From Bacillota bacterium (GTDB lineage: Bacteria; Bacillota; Clostridia; Lachnospirales; Lachnospiraceae): DNA of 64,000 bases. Of this stretch, positions 19,056 to 27,402 are shown one piece after another (within the stretch, counting starts at the first letter, position 1; each line of letters begins with the position of its first letter). Under the pieces are notes generated by a model that did no database searches, was not told the DNA's origin, and saw nothing but the letters and a program-made list of their open reading frames with translations. Where the stretch lies: contig JAEWJZ010000010.1 of NCBI GenBank assembly GCA_023386315.1, positions 62,001 through 126,000 of the forward strand, given 5' to 3'. A program made the position numbers and the translations under genes.

Positions 19056-19090
19056 TCATAATGGAAATACTCGTGCATAAGATATAGCAT
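19056..19090 (+). promoter_or_regulatory. Sporulation-type (sigma-E-like) promoter of the active subtilase
   Basis: TCATAAT (19056-19062), 13 bases, CATAAGAT (19076-19083), about 35 bases upstream of the GGAG ribosome site. It is the mirror image of the promoter at 19000-19034. Confidence 0.55.
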
Positions 19091-19124
19091 ATGCCAGAAG
19101 AAACGGAATAAAGGAGAGAAGAAT

Positions 19125-20804
19125 ATGGGGAAAGTACTGGACAATAATTATTATGATATGATAATCAATAATTACATGGTACCTACTTTCGGCTCTGGTG
19201 ACGATATCACACTCTTAAACGGCTATTTCTCCCTCCTTCATGTATCAAAAAAAAGTAAGGAGCTTTGTGATCTGGGGACGAATCCCTACCATTTCTTCCC
19301 ATCCGTCTATACACTTACATCCATTATTGGCAAATATCACTCCTCTCCTTTTCAGTCTGTCCAGCAGACACCGGATTTTTTTCTTTCAGGTCAGGGGACT
19401 ATTATCGGGATTATAGATACAGGAATTGACTATCAGCATCCTGCGTTTTTAAACAGAGATAAAACAACAAAAATTCTGTCAATCTGGGATCAGACCATTC
19501 AAAACGGACCCATACCCCAGGGTTTTACTTTTGGCACGGAATATACAAGGGCGGCCATCAACACTGCGCTGAGTTCTGAAACTCCTTCTTCGGTTGTACC
19601 CTCACAAGATGTAATCGGGCATGGTACTGCTGTGGCAAGCATCATTGCCGGAAGCCTGAATACCAATCCGCCATTTCTGGGGATCGTTCCAAATGCAGAA
19701 CTGGCAGTTGTAAAGCTGAAGGATGCCAAACAGAATTTAAAAATGCTCTTTTCCATTCCTGATGACAGGCTGTGTTATCAGGAAAGCGATATTGTACTGG
19801 GACTCCGTTATCTGGTAATTCTTGCACAAAAGTTGAAACGCCCCCTTGTTATATGTCTTGCTCTGGGAAGCAGCCAGGGCGGTCATGATGGCAGAGGCGT
19901 TTTATCCAGATACATTGATGATCTGGTTCAAATACCGGAAATCGGGATCGTTACATCAGCCGGGAACGAGGGTAATAACGGCAGACACTATTTTAACTCT
20001 GTAGTTTCCCTTCCTTATACAAACGATTTCCAACTGAATGTCGGTCAGGGTGAAACTAAATTTCCGATGGAAATATGGTCCCGTACACCAGCACAGCTTT
20101 CCATAGAAATCACTTCCCCAAACATGGAGAAAGTCCCCCCTGTGGACCCATCCTATAATGAATGCACAAGGTATCAGTTTCAAACCAGTCAGAGCATACT
20201 CTGGATTAATAATATATCATTCGAACAGCAAAGCGGGGATCAGCTGATATTACTGCGTTTTGACAGTCCCCTTCCGGGAACCTGGAATTTTCATGTCAGT
20301 AATACAATAAACGAACGTTTTTCTTTCAATGCCTGGCTACCCTCCGGGCACTTAATTTCTGACAGCACATTTTTTCTCAGTCCGGACCCGGATACCACCA
20401 TCACATCACCTGGCAACAGTAAAAATGTGTTTACAGTAACCGGTTATAATCAGCAGACCGGTAATATTATAAATGAATCCGGAAGAGGATATACAAGAAG
20501 CGGTATGGTAAAGCCTGACGTAGCTGCTCCAGGATACAGCATCCCCTGTGCCGTTTTAGGAGGACAATATGGAACCTTAACAGGTACCAGCGCTTCTGCC
20601 GCACAGGCTGCCGCTGCAATGGCAATTCTGTTTGAATGGACTCAGGGAAAAGGAAATTTCACTTCATTAACAGGAGAACAGGCAAACTGGCTTCTCATAC
20701 GAATTGCACAGCGAAACCCTTCCTACCAATATCCAAATAATATCTGGGGTTATGGAATCCTTGATGTTTCCCGCCTCTTAAACCGCCTCTATTCCGGTTT
20801 CTAA
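19125..20804 (+). CDS. Csp-type subtilisin-like serine protease, intact triad
   Basis: A 559-residue S8 peptidase, the same length as its divergent neighbour and clearly a paralogue (shared LDxNYYDxII start, GTEYTR, RGYTRxGxxKPDxAAPGY). Triad: Asp98 (IIDTGIDYQHP), His166 (VIGHGTAVAS), Ser489 (TGTSASAAQAA), with oxyanion Asn in SAGNEGNNG. It has the Csp-type insert between His and Ser. There is no signal peptide, consistent with deposition from the mother cell or forespore. In Clostridia, CspB-type enzymes activate cortex hydrolase SleC at germination; no sleC is in this window. Confidence 0.92.
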   Translation: MGKVLDNNYYDMIINNYMVPTFGSGDDITLLNGYFSLLHVSKKSKELCDLGTNPYHFFPSVYTLTSIIGKYHSSPFQSVQQTPDFFLSGQGTIIGIIDTGIDYQHPAFLNRDKTTKILSIWDQTIQNGPIPQGFTFGTEYTRAAINTALSSETPSSVVPSQDVIGHGTAVASIIAGSLNTNPPFLGIVPNAELAVVKLKDAKQNLKMLFSIPDDRLCYQESDIVLGLRYLVILAQKLKRPLVICLALGSSQGGHDGRGVLSRYIDDLVQIPEIGIVTSAGNEGNNGRHYFNSVVSLPYTNDFQLNVGQGETKFPMEIWSRTPAQLSIEITSPNMEKVPPVDPSYNECTRYQFQTSQSILWINNISFEQQSGDQLILLRFDSPLPGTWNFHVSNTINERFSFNAWLPSGHLISDSTFFLSPDPDTTITSPGNSKNVFTVTGYNQQTGNIINESGRGYTRSGMVKPDVAAPGYSIPCAVLGGQYGTLTGTSASAAQAAAAMAILFEWTQGKGNFTSLTGEQANWLLIRIAQRNPSYQYPNNIWGYGILDVSRLLNRLYSGF

Positions 20805-20823
20805 GGCTGATCTTTCTGTATAC

Positions 20824-20868
20824 AAAAAGAACGATGATTTCAGCAGGATAAATCATCGTTCTTTATTT
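20824..20868. terminator. Shared bidirectional terminator of subtilase and mscL
   Basis: AAAGAACGATGATTT (20826-20840) pairs perfectly with AAATCATCGTTCTTT (20849-20863), with A and T tracts on both sides, between convergent genes. Confidence 0.85.
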
Positions 20869-21356
20869 TAAGATGTCTGACTTTTAGAATCCAGCTGACT
20901 GGTACAATGGGGACAGCGGGTTGCTTTAGGATTGACTGGCTGATAACAAAAAGGACACGTTTTGCCTTCTGCTGGTGGTGAAGTGCTTTCTGTCTGTTTA
21001 TTTCCTTTTAGTACATTAATTGCTTTTATTATAATAAATATGACAACAGCCATAATAAGGAAATTTATTACAGAAGTAATAAAGGTACCATAAGCAAACA
21101 CCGGCCCCAGTGCCTGGGCATCTGAAAGTGTCTGAATGGAAGTGCCTTCCGGCGCCTTATAAAGCAGCAAAAACTGATTGGAAAAATCCACACCTCCTGT
21201 AATCACACCGATCAGGGGAGAGATAACATCTTTCACAAGTGAACTTACAATCCCCTGAAATGCAGCACCAATAATAACGCCGACTGCCAGATCCACTACA
21301 TTTCCCCGGAGAACAAATTCCTTAAATTCAGACCAAATCCCCTTTTTCTTACTCAT
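20868..21356 (-). CDS. mscL: Large-conductance mechanosensitive channel with C-terminal zinc ribbon
   Basis: MscL opens on membrane tension to release solutes in hypo-osmotic shock. The 162-residue protein has the TM1 region GNVVDLAVGVIIGAAFQGIV and TM2 FAYGTFITSVINFLIMAVVIFIII (split in text: FAYGTFITSVINF then LIMAVVIF). In place of the usual short helical tail it ends in CPFCYQPVNPKATRCPHC, a CxxC...CxxC zinc ribbon. Start ATG at 21356 follows GAGGAATG. It is convergent with the subtilase; osmotic release of solutes is also relevant to germination, but a link is only suggested by position. Confidence 0.92.
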   Translation of the reverse strand: MSKKKGIWSEFKEFVLRGNVVDLAVGVIIGAAFQGIVSSLVKDVISPLIGVITGGVDFSNQFLLLYKAPEGTSIQTLSDAQALGPVFAYGTFITSVINFLIMAVVIFIIIKAINVLKGNKQTESTSPPAEGKTCPFCYQPVNPKATRCPHCTSQLDSKSQTS

Positions 21357-21433
21357 ATTATCATTCCTCTTTTCTTTCAATTCCTTTTCTGATTCTTAGG
21401 ATTGGTGAAACCCTGGCATTCTATACCCGGATA

Positions 21434-22327
21434 TCAGGTAAGAATTACATTTTCTGCATTCTCTTTTACCCACTCCCTGGCGAAAGCTGAAAATATTCTC
21501 ACCGTTGGGCGGAGAGTTTTACCGGAAGGCACACAAAAATAGATAATACGGTATACCTCCGGGTCAAGCGCTCTTCTCACATATCCGCCGCAGCCGTAAG
21601 AATCCAGAACAAGCTTTGGCAGAATGCTGATTCCGCAGCCTCCGCATACCATGGCTATTGCAGCCTGGTCGCTTAAAAATCCGCTGTGTTCCATCAGTTT
21701 ACCCTTTGCCTGGCGCAGCATTTTCCCTACGGAATAGCTGGTCCCTTCGCTTGGAATAACAAAGGTTTCTCCTTTTAAATGGGTAAGAGTAATCGTTTCA
21801 CAGACACATAGCGGGTGGTCCGGCGGCAGAATGACATAATAGGGATCTTTTACCAGCGGAGTTTCATTCTCCTTCCTGCTTGATTCTGCCGTGATCGCAC
21901 AATCAATTACATCTTTGGAAAACCAGTCTTTCATGATTTCGTAATTAATTGCATCATTCATGTATAAATCCACAAGCGGATACTTCTTTCTGAATTCAAT
22001 AATCATCTGGGGCATCCACTTGACAGCAACACTTGTGATTACGCCAATGCGGATCTTTCCATGCTGTATATTCTCCTCTCCTGCCAGCTGTCTTATAATA
22101 TCTTCTTTCTCTGTCAGTTCTTTTGCTGCCGGAAAGATTCTCTCTCCTTCTTCTGTTAAGGATACCCCGTTTCTTCCCCTGTAAAGCAGCTTAATTCCCA
22201 GTTCCTCCTCCATGGAGGAAATCATATGGCTGGCTGCAGTCTGTGAATAACTAAGCTGTGCTGCCGCCTTTGATAAATTTCCCGTTTCTGCTGCTCTTAC
22301 AAACAGAATGTATTTATTTATATCCAT
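21434..22327 (-). CDS. LysR-family transcriptional regulator
   Basis: The 297-residue protein has an N-terminal winged helix (NLSKAAAQLSYSQTAASHMI, residues 16-35) and a periplasmic-binding-like effector domain (GKIRIGVITSVAVKWMP onward). Start ATG at 22327 follows AAAGGAT. It is divergent from the panE-like gene with 136 bases between, the normal layout for a LysR protein controlling its neighbour. Confidence 0.92.
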   Translation of the reverse strand: MDINKYILFVRAAETGNLSKAAAQLSYSQTAASHMISSMEEELGIKLLYRGRNGVSLTEEGERIFPAAKELTEKEDIIRQLAGEENIQHGKIRIGVITSVAVKWMPQMIIEFRKKYPLVDLYMNDAINYEIMKDWFSKDVIDCAITAESSRKENETPLVKDPYYVILPPDHPLCVCETITLTHLKGETFVIPSEGTSYSVGKMLRQAKGKLMEHSGFLSDQAAIAMVCGGCGISILPKLVLDSYGCGGYVRRALDPEVYRIIYFCVPSGKTLRPTVRIFSAFAREWVKENAENVILT

Positions 22328-22463
22328 TTGATTGATCCTTTCTATTTCCAACTGCTTTCATTATACATGAATTTCTTTCATGATACTATTGAAATTTCAG
22401 CATTATATTAAGAAAATAATTCATGGTAAAATCAAGAAAAACATACCTATAACGGAGGATATA

Positions 22464-23393
22464 ATGAACATAGCAATTCTTGGTGCAGGGGCCATGGGCA
22501 GTCTGTATGCCAGTTATCTGGCGCCCTTTCATACAGTTACACTGCTTGACAGCTGCACGTCTCTGGTGGAGCATATCAACGCAAAGGGACTGATTAAGGT
22601 CAGCCATGACCATACAGAGATACCATTTAAAGCAAAAGCAGCATTAAGCGGAACCAGTCTTGGTTATCAGGATCTGGTTATTGTTTTTGTAAAAGGGATT
22701 CATACCTATGAAGCCATGAAAAACAACCAGTCACTTTTAGGACCTGATACCATCGTCATGACCCTTCAAAACGGTGCCGGCAATAACCGGGACATCGCAC
22801 AGTTTGTCCCAAGAGAACGGATTATCGTGGGCACCAGCAGTCATAACAGTGTCTCCCTGGAAACCGGAAAATTCTATCACTCCGGCTGCGGCCCCACCAA
22901 CATCGGTCCCGATCTTCCCTGTGAAAGCTCCCTGCGTGACGTAAAAAAAGCGGCCCGGGCTTTGGAAGAAAGCGGACTTACTGTAAATATCATGGATAAT
23001 ATCCAGTACGTACTCTGGCAGAAACTGGTTATAAACTGCGGCATCAATGCATTAAGCACACTGATGCAGTGCCGGATCGGAGAAATCTATACGAATCCCT
23101 ATCTGTGGGATTTATGCAAAAGAATTGTTTATGAGTGTGTATTGATTGCAGAAGCAGACGGTACTTATCTTGACAGAAAGGAAGCGCTTCAGGCAGTTTC
23201 AAAAGTATGTGAAAATGATGCCAGCGGATTTGCCAGCATGTATCAGGACAGACAGAATAAGCGGCTGACGGAAATTGACAGAATAAACGGAGTTGTCGCC
23301 AATCTGGGAAGCGAGTACAAAATCTCCGCCCCCTGCAATGCCATGCTTGTCACCCAGATTCATGCAATTGAGCAGATGTATTCCAGACAATAA
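22464..23393 (+). CDS. 2-dehydropantoate 2-reductase (ketopantoate reductase) family
   Basis: NADPH-dependent reductase of the ApbA/PanE family. The 309-residue protein begins MNIAILGAGAMGSLYASYL (Rossmann GxGxxG), has KGIHTYEAM and LQNGAGN, the central Lys-containing LWQKLVINCGINAL and the C-terminal helical domain with ending similar to PanE. Start at 22464 follows ACGGAGGAT. Other family members reduce different 2-keto acids; because no panB or panC is here and a LysR regulator is divergent, pantothenate synthesis is not assured. Confidence 0.85.
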   Translation: MNIAILGAGAMGSLYASYLAPFHTVTLLDSCTSLVEHINAKGLIKVSHDHTEIPFKAKAALSGTSLGYQDLVIVFVKGIHTYEAMKNNQSLLGPDTIVMTLQNGAGNNRDIAQFVPRERIIVGTSSHNSVSLETGKFYHSGCGPTNIGPDLPCESSLRDVKKAARALEESGLTVNIMDNIQYVLWQKLVINCGINALSTLMQCRIGEIYTNPYLWDLCKRIVYECVLIAEADGTYLDRKEALQAVSKVCENDASGFASMYQDRQNKRLTEIDRINGVVANLGSEYKISAPCNAMLVTQIHAIEQMYSRQ

Positions 23394-23400
23394 ACCTTCC

Positions 23401-23421
23401 ATGGGGTACATTGTACCCCAT
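23401..23421. repeat. Perfect palindrome upstream of a promoter
   Basis: ATGGGGTACA (23401-23410) and TGTACCCCAT (23412-23421) with one central base. No T run follows, so it is either a weak terminator of panE or an operator just upstream of the -35 at 23427. Confidence 0.5.
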
Positions 23422-23426
23422 ATTAA

Positions 23427-23462
23427 TTGACAAAGAAAACGTTCTGTGCCATAGTTAAAGCA
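23427..23462 (+). promoter_or_regulatory. Promoter of the phosphatidyltransferase gene
   Basis: TTGACA (23427-23432), 17 bases, CATAGT (23450-23455); leader about 28 bases with GGAGAT. Confidence 0.55.
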
Positions 23463-23489
23463 TCATTATCCCTGCTATGGAGATCTCAC

Positions 23490-24029
23490 ATGAAAAACAT
23501 TCCCAACTTTATTACCGTGGTCCGTCTTGTCCTGTCTGTGCTTTTATTTTTTATCACAGATAACTGGACTCTTTTTCTTATGATATATTTTCTCTGCGGA
23601 GCAAGTGATGTTCTTGACGGCTTCCTTGCCAGGCAGTTTCACTTACAGACCAGAACAGGTGCCAGACTGGACAGTCTTGCTGACTTCATATTCTTTTTTG
23701 CTGCCTTTTTCAGAATGCTGCTTTCTTATGGACTCGCAATACCGGTTCCGGTTATCTGGGGGACAGTCCTGATTGCACTGATCCGTTTTTTAAACCTGTT
23801 TATAACAAGGAAAAAATTCAGACTGCCTGGTATACTCCATACCATCGGAAACAAGCTCTCCGGAATCATCTTCTTTTTTGCATGTCCGGCAGCTGTTTTC
23901 ATGGGCAGTCTTCCGGTCTGGGTTATTTTCATTCCCCTGCTCTCTGCGCTGGAAGAAACATTCATTATACTGAAAACAGATTCTTATGATCCTGATATCA
24001 GGAGTTTCCATGATCTGTTAAAAAAATAG
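23490..24029 (+). CDS. CDP-alcohol phosphatidyltransferase family protein
   Basis: Membrane enzyme that transfers a phosphatidyl group from CDP-diacylglycerol to an alcohol. The 179-residue protein carries the full signature D-V-L-D-G-F-L-A-R ... G-x3-D-x3-D (DVLDGFLARQF and TGARLDSLADF, residues 41-67) and about five hydrophobic helices. Likely acceptor is glycerol-3-phosphate (PgsA type), but a housekeeping pgsA may be elsewhere. Start ATG at 23490 follows GGAGAT. It ends 18 bases from the convergent tdk gene; a short GCC/GGC hairpin with TTTTT overlaps the tdk 3' end. Confidence 0.85.
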   Translation: MKNIPNFITVVRLVLSVLLFFITDNWTLFLMIYFLCGASDVLDGFLARQFHLQTRTGARLDSLADFIFFFAAFFRMLLSYGLAIPVPVIWGTVLIALIRFLNLFITRKKFRLPGILHTIGNKLSGIIFFFACPAAVFMGSLPVWVIFIPLLSALEETFIILKTDSYDPDIRSFHDLLKK

Positions 24030-24047
24030 TATTAAAAAAGCCCGAAC

Positions 24048-24617
24048 TCAGTCAGGCTTAATTTTTCCCTCATTATAATGTTTCCGGCAGAGAGATACAT
24101 ATTTATCGTTTGCTCCCATCAGGATCTGCTCTCCGTTTCTCACAACGTTTCCGTTTCCATCAATTCTTGCAGTCATCCCTGCGCGGCTGCCGCACCAGCA
24201 GACTGTTTTTAATTCTGAGATATCATCGGCCAGTTCCATGAGCCGTTTAGAGCCCGGAAAAAGATGAGAAGTAAAATCCGTTCGTAAACCATAGCAAAAA
24301 ACCGGAATCTCATACTGATCCACAATATATGCCAGCTTATCAATATCTGCTTCTGCAAGAAACTGTGCTTCATCTATTATTATAACATCAGATTTTTTTA
24401 GTTGTTCCCAATCATATTTCTCCAATTCAGACCATACAATACATTCAGCCTCCAGACCAATCCTTGATCTGATTTTATTAATCCCATCCCTGGTTTCAAT
24501 ATCCGGCTTAACCAGTAAAACCTGTTTTCCCTTTTCTATAAAGTTATACCTGGTCATCAGTGCATTTGCTGTCTTTGAACTGCCCATCGCCCCATATCTG
24601 AAATATAATTTAGCCAT
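24048..24617 (-). CDS. tdk: Thymidine kinase
   Basis: Type II thymidine kinase for pyrimidine salvage. The 189-residue protein shows the P-loop GAMGSSKTANAL at residues 9-20, Walker B DVIIIDEAQFL, the lasso zinc cysteines around VCWCGSRAGMTARID and the C-terminal CRKHYNEG. Length is normal. Convergent with the phosphatidyltransferase gene. Confidence 0.95.
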   Translation of the reverse strand: MAKLYFRYGAMGSSKTANALMTRYNFIEKGKQVLLVKPDIETRDGINKIRSRIGLEAECIVWSELEKYDWEQLKKSDVIIIDEAQFLAEADIDKLAYIVDQYEIPVFCYGLRTDFTSHLFPGSKRLMELADDISELKTVCWCGSRAGMTARIDGNGNVVRNGEQILMGANDKYVSLCRKHYNEGKIKPD

Positions 24618-24716
24618 TCCTGTCTCCTTTATCCTAAATGAAGAAGCGTTAAATCCGCCAGTTGCATTTTATCATAGACAGGAGCTAAAGTCCATAAAGA
24701 ATGAATATGCCGGTTT

Positions 24717-26111
24717 TTATTCCTGATAACAAATAACAGGAACACCTGCTTCTATATATTCGTATATTATTTTCGCAAGATAATATGGAGCATTGACACA
24801 GCCATGAGTACCGTTTTTCTTATAAATTTCACCTCCGAATGCCCGTCTCCATTTAGCATCATGAATCCCCATATTTCCATAAAATGGCATCCAGAACTGA
24901 ACACCTGCTGCGTAGCCCGGACCTGTTAAAACCGTGCCTTCCTGCTTATAGTTAAGCATGTATGTTCCGGTTACTGTTGCATTACCTCTGTTTGGATTAC
25001 CCGTAACCACCGGCCCCTGCACAATCAGCATGCCATCTTTATAAAACCACAAATGCTGTCTGGTTATGTTTATCTCCACATACGTGTTCCCAATTTCGTT
25101 CCCCGCTCTCGATGCTGCTTTTTGAATATAAGCAGGTTCTCTCATAAGCATCCGGCCGGAACTGATATTTTCAAACAATGCTTCTGTCTCAGCCTCCTGA
25201 TCGATCTTCCATCCATATATCCCGCCCTCAACATCTACCATGTTTCCAAGAGACGTCCTGAAACTCCTTTTTACTCCCACAGTATCATATTTTTTTCCCA
25301 ATGCCTTTACATAGGCACCAACATCATCTTTATTTAATACAATATCCAGATTTTCATCTACTGTAATCCAGTTATGTATCACATTCCCATCCACCACTTC
25401 TCTTTCACTGCCAAATAGATAAATGATATGTGTGGAAACATACTTATTTAAATGTCTGAGTGTTTTAAATGTTTTAGGAGAATTCATGGTATATACAGGA
25501 TCCATATAACAGGAGTCTGCTTCCAGATTAAGTATTGTTTCCCCTCTGGTAAGACTGTCTGTGACAGCTTTTCTTAGTTGTTCCTCTTTTATATGATTGC
25601 CGTATATTTCCTTTACCAGCTGATAATGGCCGTCTGAATATTGATAGGAAACATTTTCAGGTTCAATCCTGGCCTGATTAAAGCATTTTAATTTATTTAA
25701 AGCTATACTCAGCTTGTTTTCATTGTATAAAAACAGATCCTCTTCATATAATTCCTGTTTTTTAAATAAAGATTCCGGCCAGTGAAATGCCTCCTGATTG
25801 TACAGCGCGTCCTTAACATACGTTCTGTTCTTATATTCCAGCCCTGCCTCCTGACCGGTGATCTGATCAGACATACCATCTCGTTCAACCAGAAGGAGTT
25901 TATAATCTTCAGCATATTTTTTTAAGCTCTGATCCGCCTGTTTTTCATTTTTTAAGGATACATCCGCTCCATTTATCGTAGAAAAGAAAAAGAAATGGCT
26001 GGTAAAATAAAAAGAGATGAGTAAATAAACTAACAGCACAGCAACGACAGCGATTCCCAGGAGTTCTAAAGCCTCCCTCTTCTCGCAGGCACTCATTTTA
26101 TCATATCTCAT
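24717..26111 (-). CDS. L,D-transpeptidase with peptidoglycan-binding repeats
   Basis: Extracytoplasmic enzyme that makes 3-3 cross-links in peptidoglycan. The 464-residue protein has one N-terminal transmembrane anchor (residues 16-45), two PG_binding_4-type domains (about residues 50-170 and 180-300) and a C-terminal YkuD domain with GIHDAKW and the active-site THGCVNAPYYLAK. The catalytic Cys is present; the residue before HGC is Thr rather than the more common Ser. Transcribed alone. Confidence 0.9.
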   Translation of the reverse strand: MRYDKMSACEKREALELLGIAVVAVLLVYLLISFYFTSHFFFFSTINGADVSLKNEKQADQSLKKYAEDYKLLLVERDGMSDQITGQEAGLEYKNRTYVKDALYNQEAFHWPESLFKKQELYEEDLFLYNENKLSIALNKLKCFNQARIEPENVSYQYSDGHYQLVKEIYGNHIKEEQLRKAVTDSLTRGETILNLEADSCYMDPVYTMNSPKTFKTLRHLNKYVSTHIIYLFGSEREVVDGNVIHNWITVDENLDIVLNKDDVGAYVKALGKKYDTVGVKRSFRTSLGNMVDVEGGIYGWKIDQEAETEALFENISSGRMLMREPAYIQKAASRAGNEIGNTYVEINITRQHLWFYKDGMLIVQGPVVTGNPNRGNATVTGTYMLNYKQEGTVLTGPGYAAGVQFWMPFYGNMGIHDAKWRRAFGGEIYKKNGTHGCVNAPYYLAKIIYEYIEAGVPVICYQE

Positions 26112-26292
26112 TCCAACTCACCCTCACTTTAAAATATGCACTGGGATCATATCATTTTATGTTCGGGCCTCCTATTTTAAAACCGGGCACATTGAAAAGC
26201 AGTCTTCTAACGCTGCGAGGATAAAATATGCATCTGCATCACAATTACATATTTCTTCTGCAATCGTACATACTTCATTTTGAGGTGACCAC

Positions 26293-26880
26293 ATGAATAT
26301 TTTATATCTGTTTCAGTTTGTTTTTCGTTGTTTAGCCGTTGCTTACGCATTATTTTATTTATTAAAACAAAAATACAAAATAATGGGTTCATTGATATTA
26401 GTATTGGCATTATCCTTTTTACCTGAATTGTCAGACTGGTTTATGGGAATCGTCATAGATCCGTTCAGTATCATTATTTATCTGATCGTCCTGTATATGG
26501 CATTATTTCTTGGCAGTAGTCTGGGTTATTACGAACGATATTCATGGTGGGACCGGATAATTCATTTACTATCCGGTGTTGGATTTTTTGGATTTGGAGC
26601 AGCAATTATTAAAACAAATGCTGATTCTAAAAAAGCCGTAATCCTGCTGTTTAATTTTTCTTTTTCCGTTACTCTACACGTAATCTGGGAAGTACTTGAA
26701 TATATAAGTGATTGTCTTTCACATGGAAATGCCCAGCGGTGGCAGAAAATTCATCCTTCCGTTAATCACGTATCTGAAAAGGCGCTTCAGCCGGCCGGTC
26801 TTGTTGATACCATGAACGACACCATCTGCTGTATGATCGGAGCCGCAGCGTCTGCAGCTGTGTGGTGGTTCTTCATATAA
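26293..26880 (+). CDS. Multi-pass membrane protein, YjdF/DUF2238-like
   Basis: The 195-residue protein has about six hydrophobic segments and the conserved-looking motifs YSWWDRIIHLLSGVGFFGFG, LHVIWEVLEYISD and LVDTMNDTICCMIGA, which resemble the YjdF/DUF2238 family from memory. Function is unknown. Start ATG at 26293 follows GAGGTGACC. Confidence 0.65.
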   Translation: MNILYLFQFVFRCLAVAYALFYLLKQKYKIMGSLILVLALSFLPELSDWFMGIVIDPFSIIIYLIVLYMALFLGSSLGYYERYSWWDRIIHLLSGVGFFGFGAAIIKTNADSKKAVILLFNFSFSVTLHVIWEVLEYISDCLSHGNAQRWQKIHPSVNHVSEKALQPAGLVDTMNDTICCMIGAAASAAVWWFFI

Positions 26881-26984
26881 TTTTATCTTGGTATCCATCT
26901 GGTTTAAACTGGATATGAACTATAGCATGATATTTTTAAATGATAGGTATACTAAAATTAGTTCACAATAAAAGGAGGCATACA

Positions 26985-27127
26985 ATGAGCAGAGATAATT
27001 CTAAAAAAAGTACGAGCAACCATAAAAAGGAAGACGGAACCTTTCATTCAAAGCATATAATCATAATCCCCAGGCAGAAAGCGCCAGAGCCGTATTTGGG
27101 TTAAAGGAAGATAATTCAAAGAGATAA
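26985..27127 (+). pseudogene. Small hydrophilic protein gene with an apparent 1-base frameshift
   Basis: ATG at 26985 has a strong AAAGGAGG site. Frame 1 reads MSRDNSKKSTSNHKKEDG then FHSKHI and runs into IIIPRQ and a stop at 27104 (39 residues). The -1 frame from 27053 gives NHNPQAESARAVFGLKEDNS and stops at 27127. Joining HI to NHNPQ requires one extra base near 27059. The joined form looks like small clostridial proteins I recall as CPC_1213-like; that name is uncertain. Either a real disruption, a frameshift or a sequencing error. Confidence 0.5.
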
Positions 27128-27170
27128 GAAGCGTAGAATTTTACAGACGGTTTGCAAGGAGGGGTTTTGC

Positions 27171-27383
27171 ATGGCTAATTACACGGGTGTTGTTAAATGG
27201 TTTGATAACGAAAGAGGCTACGGCTTCATCTCAACCAACGATGGTCAGGATGTTTTCGTACATCATTCGCAAGTGAAAGAAAAAACTCATAATAAAGATT
27301 TACACGAAGGTGAGTCTGTTAATTTTGACATCAGGCAGGATGATAAAGGCTTAAGCGCTTTAAATGTCCAAAAAAACGATTAA
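27171..27383 (+). CDS. CspA-family cold-shock protein, second copy
   Basis: The 70-residue protein has RNP1-type GYGFIS and RNP2-type VFVHHSQ motifs. It differs from the copy at 8359 (KTHNKDLHEGESVNF loop), so the two are diverged paralogues. AAGGAGGGG precedes ATG 27171. It is followed 19 bases later by the HMA-like gene and shares its terminator. Confidence 0.93.
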   Translation: MANYTGVVKWFDNERGYGFISTNDGQDVFVHHSQVKEKTHNKDLHEGESVNFDIRQDDKGLSALNVQKND

Positions 27384-27402
27384 AACTGCAAGGAGTTGTC
27401 CT

